NCBI GenBank assembly: GCA_024405855.1
Contig: JAKSNZ010000001.1
Location: forward strand, 62,001 to 126,000
Length of the DNA stretch: 64,000 nucleotides
Source: Paludibacteraceae bacterium
Lineage (GTDB): Bacteria; Bacteroidota; Bacteroidia; Bacteroidales; Paludibacteraceae
Reading direction: 5' to 3'
Position numbers and translations under genes: made by a program. Every line of letters starts with the position of its first letter. Within the stretch, counting starts at the first letter, position 1. The notes beneath the pieces are model-generated. The model searched no databases and was not told the DNA's origin. It saw only the letters and a program-made list of their open reading frames with translations. Shown in pieces: positions 54,449 to 61,583 of this stretch.

Positions 54449-55171
54449 ATGAAAAAGTTTTTACTATTTATTGCTGCACTTATAACAGCAATGTGTGCAA
54501 TGGCACAGGAAAAGTTTTATGTGTATATGAACGATGGCACCACAGATGAATATACGGTTGCAAACTGTGACAGCATAAGCTTTACGGAACCAAAGGCACC
54601 AACTACGGGTTATGCTGACAGAATAGAGGGTGAGGGCACAGTAAAGGTTAAATGGCTTCAGCTGTGGGCTGACGGACCTAAGTTTGCTGAGTACAATGTA
54701 GGTGCCGCATCTGTAGGAGAATATGGTGGCTACTACTGCTGGGGTATGTCAAAAGACAAAGACCCTGATGGTGAGTATTACGAAGGCGAAGATGATATTC
54801 AAGGCGGTGACCATGATACAGCCTTGAACCTGTGGGGCGATAATTGGCAGATGCCTACAAAAGAAGATTTTGACGCACTTCTTGCAAACTGCACTGTAGA
54901 GTGGAAATCTGCAAAAGAAAGCGGATATGGTGTTGCAGGCAGGCTCTATACAGGCAAAGGAGACTACTCCGGCAACTCAGTCTTTTTTCCTGCCGCGGGC
55001 TGGTGCGACAGTGGCAAAATCAAATTAACTGTCTATTTCGGCTATTATTGGAGTCCATCTCCTGATGGCAGTAGCAACGCCTTCAGTTTGAGTTTCGGCT
55101 CAGGTAATCAGATGGTAAGTAAAAACAAACGCAGTTGCGGATACCCTGTGCGTGCGGTTTTGAATGAGTAA
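54449..55171 (+). CDS. secreted FISUMP-type protein
   Basis: 240 aa. Signal peptide ends near MAQ (residue ~20). A short N-terminal part with MNDGTTDEYTVANCDSISF is typical of Bacteroidetes surface proteins. The rest is a Fibrobacter-succinogenes-major-paralogue (FISUMP) C-lectin-like domain: WQMPTKEDFDALLANC, VFFPAAGWCDSGK, YWSPSPDGSSNAFSL, CGYPVRAV. Function unknown; probably extracellular. Flanked by two copies of a REP-like repeat. Confidence 0.8.
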   Translation: MKKFLLFIAALITAMCAMAQEKFYVYMNDGTTDEYTVANCDSISFTEPKAPTTGYADRIEGEGTVKVKWLQLWADGPKFAEYNVGAASVGEYGGYYCWGMSKDKDPDGEYYEGEDDIQGGDHDTALNLWGDNWQMPTKEDFDALLANCTVEWKSAKESGYGVAGRLYTGKGDYSGNSVFFPAAGWCDSGKIKLTVYFGYYWSPSPDGSSNAFSLSFGSGNQMVSKNKRSCGYPVRAVLNE

Positions 55172-55194
55172 CTAAGCCTCAAACGTCATTAAAG

Positions 55195-55221
55195 ATATCT
55201 CACTTCGTTCGATATGACGAA
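55195..55221. repeat. REP-like repeat copy 2
   Basis: ATATCTCACTTCGTTCGATATGACGAA, with ATATC/GATAT ends around a CTTCGTTC core, 820 bp from copy 1. The core CTTCGnTC recurs in the hairpins at 55903 and 55944. Confidence 0.65.
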
Positions 55222-55225
55222 TTTC

Positions 55226-55261
55226 AAACAGGGTCAAGGTTTTGAAACCTTGACCCTGTTT
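55226..55261. terminator. 17-bp perfect hairpin terminator
   Basis: AAACAGGGTCAAGGTTT pairs perfectly with 55245-55261 across a TG loop, ending in T-rich sequence. It is located 55 bp after the FISUMP stop. Confidence 0.8.
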
Positions 55262-55295
55262 TGCTTTGTGTTTTTGCAAAAAAGTTCCATACTTG

Positions 55296-55327
55296 TTTGG
55301 TTTTGTTTTCAGTTTATTATATATTTG
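55296..55327 (+). promoter_or_regulatory. promoter of the DUF4160-DUF2442 pair
   Basis: TTTG 55296-55299, 20-bp spacer, TATATTTG 55320-55327; ATG follows at 55384. Confidence 0.65.
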
Positions 55328-55383
55328 CAAGAAATATGTGAGGATACCATTTATAGTGTAAAACTGCAAAAACAGAATAATAT

Positions 55384-55635
55384 ATGCCAGAGATTAGTCG
55401 TTTTTATGGAATTATTATAAAAATGTTCTTTAAACCCAAAGAACACGAACCTGCACATATTCACGCCTTGTATGATGAATATGTAGGTATTTTTAATATT
55501 GAAACTTTAGATATGATTGATGGTGATTTGCCGCAGCGTGCACAACAATTAGTGAAAGAATGGATGAGTCTTAATAAAGAACAGTTGAAAGATATGTGGC
55601 AGAAACAAGTAATGATAAAATTACCTCCATTATGA
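55384..55635 (+). CDS. DUF4160 protein, putative toxin-antitoxin component
   Basis: 83 aa. MPEISRFYGIIIKMFFKPKEHEPAHIHALYDEY is a hallmark of DUF4160, with HxPAHIH residues. It is coupled by an ATGA overlap to a DUF2442 gene, a pairing seen widely and considered TA-like. Which partner is the toxin is not shown by the sequence. Confidence 0.85.
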   Translation: MPEISRFYGIIIKMFFKPKEHEPAHIHALYDEYVGIFNIETLDMIDGDLPQRAQQLVKEWMSLNKEQLKDMWQKQVMIKLPPL

Positions 55636-55880
55636 TTCCTAGAATACAAGAAATACAAGCATTAGATAATTTTATTCTTTGGGTAAAATTTGATGACGGG
55701 AAGCAAGTTCACTATGACCTTAATGAAGATATAGCTACCATTCCTGCCTTTCGTAGTTTGCAAGATGAGTATGGACTCTATCGCAATTTTCAAGTTGATA
55801 TGAGTCGTACGTGTGTGACTTGGAGTGAAGAAATAGATTTACCGAGCGATTGTATTTATGAGTATGGTAGGGTGGTATAA
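55632..55880 (+). CDS. DUF2442 protein, partner of DUF4160
   Basis: 82 aa from ATG 55632 (MIPRIQEIQALDNFILWVKF), overlapping the DUF4160 stop. The conserved DUF2442 elements are FDDGKQVHYDL, FRSLQDEYGLYRNFQVD and VTWSEEIDLPSDCIYEYG. It may act as antitoxin or DNA-binding regulator of the pair; this is inference from family context. Confidence 0.88.
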   Translation: MIPRIQEIQALDNFILWVKFDDGKQVHYDLNEDIATIPAFRSLQDEYGLYRNFQVDMSRTCVTWSEEIDLPSDCIYEYGRVV

Positions 55881-55902
55881 TAAAGATTGACTTTTCTATA
55901 AC

Positions 55903-55974
55903 CAGGATTATTTCGCTTCGCTCAATGAACCTGAGGTGCTCCCCAGGATTACCTCCCTTCGGTCGGTGATCCTG
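55903..55974. repeat. two REP-like hairpins in a 41-bp direct repeat
   Basis: Hairpins at 55903-55933 and 55944-55974 share CAGGATTA...CCTGAG(G/A)TGCTCCC. The second has a C(TTCG)G tetraloop. Two base pairs change together between copies (TT/AA to CC/GG), which supports a selected stem. Confidence 0.7.
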
Positions 55975-55986
55975 AGATGCTCCCAG

Positions 55987-56125
55987 AATAAGAAGAAAAA
56001 GGAGTGCACGCCTGTATGGCGTGCACTTTCTTTTATTTCATCTCCACGCTTTTAAGAGCAAGTTCTTAACGCGTGTCGCTAAAATAAAAGGAGTTCGCAT
56101 TTGCGAACTCCTTTTTCTTCTTATT
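55987..56125. repeat. nested inverted-repeat element with terminator hairpins
   Basis: A 19-bp perfect inverted repeat (55987-56005 and 56107-56125) encloses AGTGCACGCC/GGCGTGCACT (56003-56027), a nested stem CTTTTATTT/AAATAAAAG (56030-56090) containing CACGC/GCGTG and TTAAGA/TCTTAA, and a 14-bp hairpin 56086-56099/56102-56115. The outer and last stems compete for the same strand. At least two act as plausible terminators for the DUF2442 gene and the convergent tRNA-Pro. Confidence 0.75.
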
Positions 56126-56130
56126 ACTTG

Positions 56131-56205
56131 TCGGGATACCAGGATTCGAACCTGGGACCCCCTGCTCCCAAAGCAGGTACACTAACCGGACTGTGCTACA
56201 TCCCG
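56131..56205 (-). tRNA. tRNA-Pro (anticodon TGG)
   Basis: Minus-strand cloverleaf: acceptor CGGGATG/TATCCCG, D arm GCAC...GTGT, anticodon arm CCTGC-TTTGGGA-GCAGG with TGG, and T arm CCAGG-TTCGAAT-CCTGG. Discriminator A; CCA not encoded. Confidence 0.95.
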
Positions 56206-56222
56206 ATGTTTTTAAGACGGTG

Positions 56223-56253
56223 CAAAGTTACACACTATTTTTTATTTTACAAA
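56223..56253 (-). promoter_or_regulatory. tRNA-Pro promoter
   Basis: Minus-strand TTTG (56253-56250), 19-bp spacer, TAACTTTG (56230-56223), 17 bp before the mature 5' end. It sits just beyond the response-regulator stop. Confidence 0.7.
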
Positions 56254-56257
56254 AAAA

Positions 56258-56977
56258 TTATAACTTTTTTGTGGAAAAATAATATCCGTAACCTTGACGG
56301 GTAATAAGATTCTTATTGTAAGGCTCTATTTTTTTGCGTAAACGCGTTATGTTTACATCTATGGTACGGTCTGACATGTCTGTTTCTCCCTTCCAAATGG
56401 TATCTATGAGTTGCTCACGTGAAAATACTGTATCGGGGGTTCCTAACAGCATTGCAAGTATCTCAAATTCCTTTTTTGTAAGGTTGACTTCCTTAGAATC
56501 AATGTATGCAATCTTGTTCTGAAGGTTTAGCTCAAGTTTTTCAAATGATATGGTCTCAGACTCTCCAGTTGCAGTATCTTCAACCATATTGGCATCAGTT
56601 TCAGCGTAATAGGTTCTTTTTATTACAGCCTTAACTCTTGCAAGCACCTCATTTATTGAGAAAGGTTTTGAAATATAGTCATCGGCGCCTATGTCAAAGC
56701 CACGCAGTTTGTCAGCCTCAGTGTCTTTGGCTGTAAGATATATGATGGGTGCTTGCTTAGTGGCATCGTTTGATTTAATCATTGAGCCTAACTTGAAGCC
56801 TGAGATTTCTCCCATCATAACGTCAAGCATAAACAAACGATACTTTGTAAGGTCCTCTTTTAGAGCCTCTTCAGCACTGTAGGCAACATCTACAAGATAC
56901 CCTGCGTTCTCAAGATTGTACTGGAGGATTTCACACAAATCCTCTTCATCATCAACTACAAGAATTCTCTCTATCAT
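56258..56977 (-). CDS. OmpR/PhoB-family response regulator (RprY-like)
   Basis: 239 aa. The receiver domain has acidic Asp9/Asp10 (VVDDEED), phospho-acceptor Asp52 (MLDVMMG), Thr in YLTAKD (about 80-85) and Lys in SKPF (about 104). The C-terminal winged helix shows LTKKEFEILAMLLGTPDTVFSREQLI and TIDVNITRLRKKI. It regulates transcription when phosphorylated. No histidine kinase gene is adjacent, so it is an orphan here. Confidence 0.93.
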   Translation of the reverse strand: MIERILVVDDEEDLCEILQYNLENAGYLVDVAYSAEEALKEDLTKYRLFMLDVMMGEISGFKLGSMIKSNDATKQAPIIYLTAKDTEADKLRGFDIGADDYISKPFSINEVLARVKAVIKRTYYAETDANMVEDTATGESETISFEKLELNLQNKIAYIDSKEVNLTKKEFEILAMLLGTPDTVFSREQLIDTIWKGETDMSDRTIDVNITRLRKKIEPYNKNLITRQGYGYYFSTKKL

Positions 56978-57018
56978 ATTCTTTTAGTTTTGGTTCAAAA
57001 ACCAAAGGTAACACTTTT

Positions 57019-57387
57019 TTATTGAAAAACAAAATAAATTGCAAGCACTAAGCAAATAAATGCCGCTATGTGATTCCATTGAAATTCCTGTCCCTTGAAT
57101 ATGAAAAGGCTGAACAATGTGAATACTGTTATTGATATAACTTCTTGAATGACTTTTAGTTGTATAAGAGAAAATGCACCCCCGTTACCTATAAAACCTA
57201 TTCTGTTTGCAGGTATTTGGCAGGCATATTCAGGCAATGCAAGCATCCATGAAAAAGCAATAATAAGGTATAACGGCGTGTTGTCTGTTATTATATTGAC
57301 AGATTGCAGTTTAAGATGTCCGTACCAAGCAAATGTCATAAAAATGTTTGATACAAATAATAAAATAATGGTGTATAAAGCGCTCAT
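57019..57387 (-). CDS. DUF486 small membrane protein (DMT-like)
   Basis: 122 aa with four helices. FMTFAWYGHL (about 17-26), FSWMLALPEYACQIPANRIG (about 44-63) and FSLIQLKVIQEVI (about 72-84) are the DUF486 signature. It belongs to the drug/metabolite-transporter-like group; transport activity is unproven. Confidence 0.88.
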   Translation of the reverse strand: MSALYTIILLFVSNIFMTFAWYGHLKLQSVNIITDNTPLYLIIAFSWMLALPEYACQIPANRIGFIGNGGAFSLIQLKVIQEVISITVFTLFSLFIFKGQEFQWNHIAAFICLVLAIYFVFQ

Positions 57388-57396
57388 AACAAAAAA

Positions 57397-58653
57397 TTAT
57401 TTCATATAAGTTATGTTGTACCCAATAAGCATATCATATAGACTGCCAAACGGGTGATAATATACAAATGTCGCATATTCATTTGAGGTTTGCCAAAAAT
57501 CGCCCTCAAGCGGTCCTAATTTGCCGGTGTCAGTAAGATTTGGAACGTATGCATACTGATAGTTGTAACCACCTTGCTTTAACAGCAGCACCGCCTCATA
57601 ACTATTTGATTCATAGTTGTATGTCATACAGTTCTCAGGGGTGAACCTGTAACCTGTGGCTTCTCCCAATATGTAAACCTTGCCGTCAAGGAAAGGTGCT
57701 GCAACAGGCAGTGTGAAATGCACAAAAACATAATCTGCATCAATGTCAGGGGTGTCGCCGTTCTGATTGTTTACAACGTATCTGCCCGATACGGTATTCC
57801 ATGATTCAAATTGTTTTTTTGAGCGGACCTCATCATTGAAAAGGGTGGCATGGTAAAAAGGTTTGAAGAAATCCATGCTTTTAACATTGCGGTCAAGCAC
57901 ATAGAGTGACGATATGTCAAAAGTTCGGAACTCATTGCCAGCCTCAAAAATAAGGTCTTTGTTCATCTTGTAGTTGACGGAGTGATTCTGATAGAATGTA
58001 GGGGCATCAACAATCACCTGATTGTCAATACGGCGGTTCTGTTGAACAACCAATTTCAAATCAGTGGACGGCTGGTTTATATTGTATCGGGGGTAGTCTA
58101 CCTGTACTTCCAACTGCTGATGTGTCTTTTCTGCATCAATGTCAGTAAGTGCAGTAGGCTTGCAGTTTACCGTAACGGCATTTTCAAGAACCATAAACCT
58201 TGCCGTAAGCACCGCCTTGTCAGGATTTTCTGAATTGTAGACCACTATTACAAAATTGCCCGATATGGCTGGGCTGGCATCGGCGTTTGGAAATTCAAGT
58301 TCATAATGAATGTAGGGTACAAATGTGTTTCGGGAGGTCTCGTAAGTTTCAATAAAACTTCCTGTGAACCCGTTAATGTACTGAGATTCAGTTAGATTGT
58401 CCGCTTGCCAAAGGGCGTTGCAGTGAATTATTCTGTAGCCGTAGGTGGAGGCATCGGGTGAGAGGTCATCAAATTTAAGGAGAACGCTTTGGTCACTGCC
58501 AAGTTCAATGATGGGGTAGCGTGGATTCATTCTGTAGTTCTCAATTTGAACAGACCTTATATTTTTATTAAATGACTGTGTGTAAAACACTTGCCCGTGC
58601 AATGCTATAGCCGTCAGCAGTCCGCATAGTGTGTATAACGCTTTTTTTCTCAT
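57397..58653 (-). CDS. DUF5103 protein, T9SS plug homologue
   Basis: 418 aa. Signal peptide MRKKALYTLCGLLTAIALHGQ. The mature part has the DUF5103 features SFNKNIRSVQIENY, PIIELGSDQSVLLKFDDL and YGYRIIHCNALWQ, and ends in HPFGSLYDMLIGY. DUF5103 includes PorV/plug proteins that block the SprA translocon gate in the outer membrane. I start at ATG 58653 because the upstream TTG overlaps a -7 box. It fits the presence of T9SS cargo in the window. Confidence 0.8.
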   Translation of the reverse strand: MRKKALYTLCGLLTAIALHGQVFYTQSFNKNIRSVQIENYRMNPRYPIIELGSDQSVLLKFDDLSPDASTYGYRIIHCNALWQADNLTESQYINGFTGSFIETYETSRNTFVPYIHYELEFPNADASPAISGNFVIVVYNSENPDKAVLTARFMVLENAVTVNCKPTALTDIDAEKTHQQLEVQVDYPRYNINQPSTDLKLVVQQNRRIDNQVIVDAPTFYQNHSVNYKMNKDLIFEAGNEFRTFDISSLYVLDRNVKSMDFFKPFYHATLFNDEVRSKKQFESWNTVSGRYVVNNQNGDTPDIDADYVFVHFTLPVAAPFLDGKVYILGEATGYRFTPENCMTYNYESNSYEAVLLLKQGGYNYQYAYVPNLTDTGKLGPLEGDFWQTSNEYATFVYYHPFGSLYDMLIGYNITYMK

Positions 58654-58659
58654 AGGGTG

Positions 58660-58667
58660 CAAAGTTA
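58660..58667 (-). promoter_or_regulatory. -7 box (TAACTTTG, minus) of the DUF5103 gene
   Basis: CAAAGTTA on the plus strand, 7 bp upstream of the ATG at 58653; it excludes the longer reading frame beginning at 58662. Confidence 0.5.
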
Positions 58668-58719
58668 GTTATTTTTTGAATTTTTGACACTGATTTTTAT
58701 ACTAAGTTTAAAAAATGTG

Positions 58720-58727
58720 TATATTTG
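58720..58727 (+). promoter_or_regulatory. -7 box (TATATTTG) of the GH36-like gene
   Basis: Exact consensus 37 bp before ATG 58765, leaving a ~30-nt leader that matches the leader of the starch-binding gene. Confidence 0.5.
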
Positions 58728-58764
58728 CGAGCTAAAATTTGTTGAACCTTAAAATTAAATACTT

Positions 58765-61419
58765 ATGAAAAAAACATTATTGTTTTTGGCATCCGTTGCC
58801 ATTGCATTTAACTGCTATGCGGCAACAAATCTTATTATAAATCCGGGTTTTGAAAGCGGTACAAACAATTGGAACGCTTGGGACGGTAGTGCCGCCGATA
58901 CCTCAAAGCCACATACGGGCAGCCGTTCACTGCACAGTCAGGGGCGTGGATTCTGCACACTTGTTGCAACTCAAAGCCAAAGTATAAGTGTAAGCAGAAA
59001 CACCTATTATAAATATAGTGGCTGGATTTTCAGAACCGATGACTCATCGTGGGCATACATTGATATGAATGACGCTCCGGGAGAGTTGCAACTACGTTCT
59101 GAAAAGTTTGGGCAGTGGGATTATGTAAGCGGAATCTGGAACAGCGGTAACAATACAAGTGTAAGTATAAGGTGCGTGGTTGAGCGGAATTGGGGTACGG
59201 GCAGTCAGGTTACTGGCGATATTTGGTTTGATGACCTTGAGTTTTCAGAGTACCAGGAGGGGACATATTCTGAAGATGCCATAGTGCTTAGCAAGTCTGC
59301 CATATACAAGAATATGTCAAACTCTGACACTGAGGTGCAGATTGCTATAGACCAAAACAAGTTGTATATAAGTGAGTTGAATGCCGCTGACGATACTTAC
59401 AAGTGGATATCAGGTGCATATCAACTGCCGATGCTCTCAAAAATATCAGGCAAGGCGGTATCGTGGCAATATAACAAACTGACAGAAAACGGCAGTTTGA
59501 TAACGGCTGATTTCCAATCAGATAACTTTATATTGAGTGTAAATTTCAAACTTGATGAGGAGGGACCGCTACATATTTGGCAAACCCTGAAAAACAATTC
59601 AGCATCAGATGTTTCCGTTGGCGTGGAGGATATTGTGGCTTCTGACATTCAAGTAAACGCCCCTGAATCGGCAGTTCTATGGCGTTTTAACCGTTCAAGA
59701 TACAATAACGGGCTTGACGGTAATTTTTCAACAGGCGTTTTGAAAACCAACATCGGTGCAAAGTACTTTCAGATGTGTCAGGTTGAGAACTCCTGGCTGG
59801 TATCTACGGGAGAGTTGCCTATGCAAATGATTCAATCAGGCAATAAAGGTCTATACTATGCTCTTGATTGGAATTTTGGAATAATAAAGACCCAAACACA
59901 GAACAACTCAAAACATATAAGGCTAAGTGCAAATTTGGGCTTGTCAGGTGAGCAGGTGGTGTGCAAAATCGGTAAGCAACTTGATATGCCAGGTTCATTC
60001 ATAGGTGTTTATAAAGGCACTACAGATGACGGGGCAAACCTGCTTAAACGTTGGTTCTGGAAGAATGAGGCTCCTGCTACATTGCGTGACAATGAAAATG
60101 AGCCGCTCATAGAAATCCATTTTAATGTATATGATGAGAACGGCATTAAGTATTACCTTAACCGTTACAACCTGCCTGAGTATGGCGTAGGTCTTATAAA
60201 GATGGACTATTGGTGGTGTGTTGCAAGTTCTTCTGAATTTGACTCGGATTTGGAGACAAAATGGGAACCGTACCCATCCAAATGGCCTAACGGTATGACT
60301 TTTGGTACACTTACAAAGGCAAAATATCCTAATGTAAAGAATTCACTATATATGTGTGACACATATTTGGGTGCGGATATTGCCAATGAATCGGCACGCA
60401 ACGCCCAGATAGATGCACTATCTACACGTATTCAGAATTGGAAGATAGACTATTGGCGTAGTGATTTTGATTTGGAGAAGGCTAATAACTTTGCCTCACA
60501 TCAGGGTTTGCTTTACATATTGGATGAACTTACGTCCAGATTCAGCAATTTCCGCTATGAGCATTGCAGTGCGGGCGGTTCCTTGAAAGACTTTACAACA
60601 CTGCGTAGAATGACCTTTATGACAATGGAGGATTCAGGCGGTCCGCTTAATCATCGTATGGCGTTCTATCCTAATTCATATATGATAAACCCCGTTCAGT
60701 TGAAATTTGATGTTGGCTATGACTGGACATCGCCTGAGGATGCAGGAAACATATCCTCACATCCGCGTGAGTGGGCTAAATATGTACTCCGCTCGTCAAT
60801 GATGGGTGCCATGATGGCTTGTGCCGTAGGGCGTGACATGAGTGATATTGAGTTTGATGAGGCAAAAAAGGCTTGGAAACTCTATAATGAGAAGCAGCGT
60901 GCCATATTAAGGGGTGCAAATGTATATCACATACTGCCTATGCCTGACGGTAATCATTGGGACGGTATGGAGTTCTTTAACCCCGATACAAACAAAGGCT
61001 CTGTGTTCCTGTTCAGCCACAAGGCTGGCGGCGGTGCGGACGGAACTTCAAAAACCATATATCTGCAAGGACTTGACCCAAGTGGAATTTATAACCTCAA
61101 TTTCCAGGATAGAACAAATCTGTCTTGCCGGAAATCAGGCTCTGAACTTATGACAAACGGTATTAAAGTTACAGGCTTCTCTGATACTTTTGCAACTGAA
61201 ATTATATGGATAGAGGGTGTCACCACAGATGTAAATGGTGCAGAGGCTGCCAATTCAAATTCTATTTCTGTTTGGCCTAACCCTGTACAGGCAGGAGAAA
61301 AAGTCCACATAACAAGTGAAGACGGAACAGAAACCGTTTTGACCGCCCCTTCAGTATCGGGTGTTTATCTCTATTCCCCTGATAATAAGTCAGAAAACGT
61401 GAAGATTATTGTAAGATAG
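58765..61419 (+). CDS. secreted GH36-like alpha-galactosidase with CBM and T9SS tail
   Basis: 884 aa. Signal peptide ends YA (about 19). An N-terminal jelly-roll CBM (LIINPGFESGTNNW ... TGDIWFDDLEF, about 23-170) is followed by a GH36-like (beta/alpha)8 barrel with KIDYWRSDFD (about 560-569; probable nucleophile Asp) and YEHCSAGGSLKDF (about 597-609; acid/base region). A T9SS type A tail (SISVWPNPVQAGEKVHI ...) closes it. It probably releases galactose or a related sugar from plant or host glycans outside the cell. Start chosen by the signal peptide. Confidence 0.78.
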   Translation: MKKTLLFLASVAIAFNCYAATNLIINPGFESGTNNWNAWDGSAADTSKPHTGSRSLHSQGRGFCTLVATQSQSISVSRNTYYKYSGWIFRTDDSSWAYIDMNDAPGELQLRSEKFGQWDYVSGIWNSGNNTSVSIRCVVERNWGTGSQVTGDIWFDDLEFSEYQEGTYSEDAIVLSKSAIYKNMSNSDTEVQIAIDQNKLYISELNAADDTYKWISGAYQLPMLSKISGKAVSWQYNKLTENGSLITADFQSDNFILSVNFKLDEEGPLHIWQTLKNNSASDVSVGVEDIVASDIQVNAPESAVLWRFNRSRYNNGLDGNFSTGVLKTNIGAKYFQMCQVENSWLVSTGELPMQMIQSGNKGLYYALDWNFGIIKTQTQNNSKHIRLSANLGLSGEQVVCKIGKQLDMPGSFIGVYKGTTDDGANLLKRWFWKNEAPATLRDNENEPLIEIHFNVYDENGIKYYLNRYNLPEYGVGLIKMDYWWCVASSSEFDSDLETKWEPYPSKWPNGMTFGTLTKAKYPNVKNSLYMCDTYLGADIANESARNAQIDALSTRIQNWKIDYWRSDFDLEKANNFASHQGLLYILDELTSRFSNFRYEHCSAGGSLKDFTTLRRMTFMTMEDSGGPLNHRMAFYPNSYMINPVQLKFDVGYDWTSPEDAGNISSHPREWAKYVLRSSMMGAMMACAVGRDMSDIEFDEAKKAWKLYNEKQRAILRGANVYHILPMPDGNHWDGMEFFNPDTNKGSVFLFSHKAGGGADGTSKTIYLQGLDPSGIYNLNFQDRTNLSCRKSGSELMTNGIKVTGFSDTFATEIIWIEGVTTDVNGAEAANSNSISVWPNPVQAGEKVHITSEDGTETVLTAPSVSGVYLYSPDNKSENVKIIVR

Positions 61420-61443
61420 CCACAGAGAATACTGTAGTGGAAC

Positions 61444-61482
61444 ATGTTAAAAAATGTTTCGGCTTTTAACATTTTTTAACAT
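61444..61482. repeat. 15-bp perfect inverted repeat
   Basis: ATGTTAAAAAATGTT (61444-61458) pairs with 61468-61482 across a 9-nt loop, 25 bp after the GH36 stop. A G8 run follows at 61484-61491. It may stabilise or terminate the GH36 mRNA although no T-run follows. Confidence 0.6.
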
Positions 61483-61512
61483 AGGGGGGGGTAAAACTTG
61501 TTAAAAAATCTA

Positions 61513-61520
61513 TAATTTTG
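61513..61520 (+). promoter_or_regulatory. -7 box (TAATTTTG) upstream of the starch-binding gene
   Basis: Exact consensus. The poly-G run at 61484-61491 ends 21 bp before it, just where a -33 element would lie. Confidence 0.5.
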
Positions 61521-61522
61521 TT

Positions 61523-61561
61523 AGTGTCATTTTGCATGTAAATGCTTAATGACACTTTTTT
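61523..61561 (+). terminator. attenuator-like hairpin in the leader of the starch-binding gene
   Basis: AGTGTCATT/AATGACACT (61523-61531, 61548-61556) with an inner GCAT-GTAA-ATGC and five following T. It lies directly after the -7 box and 22 bp before the ATG, so it could end transcription started upstream or attenuate this gene. Confidence 0.55.
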
Positions 61562-61583
61562 ATAACCTTATAATCAAATACTT

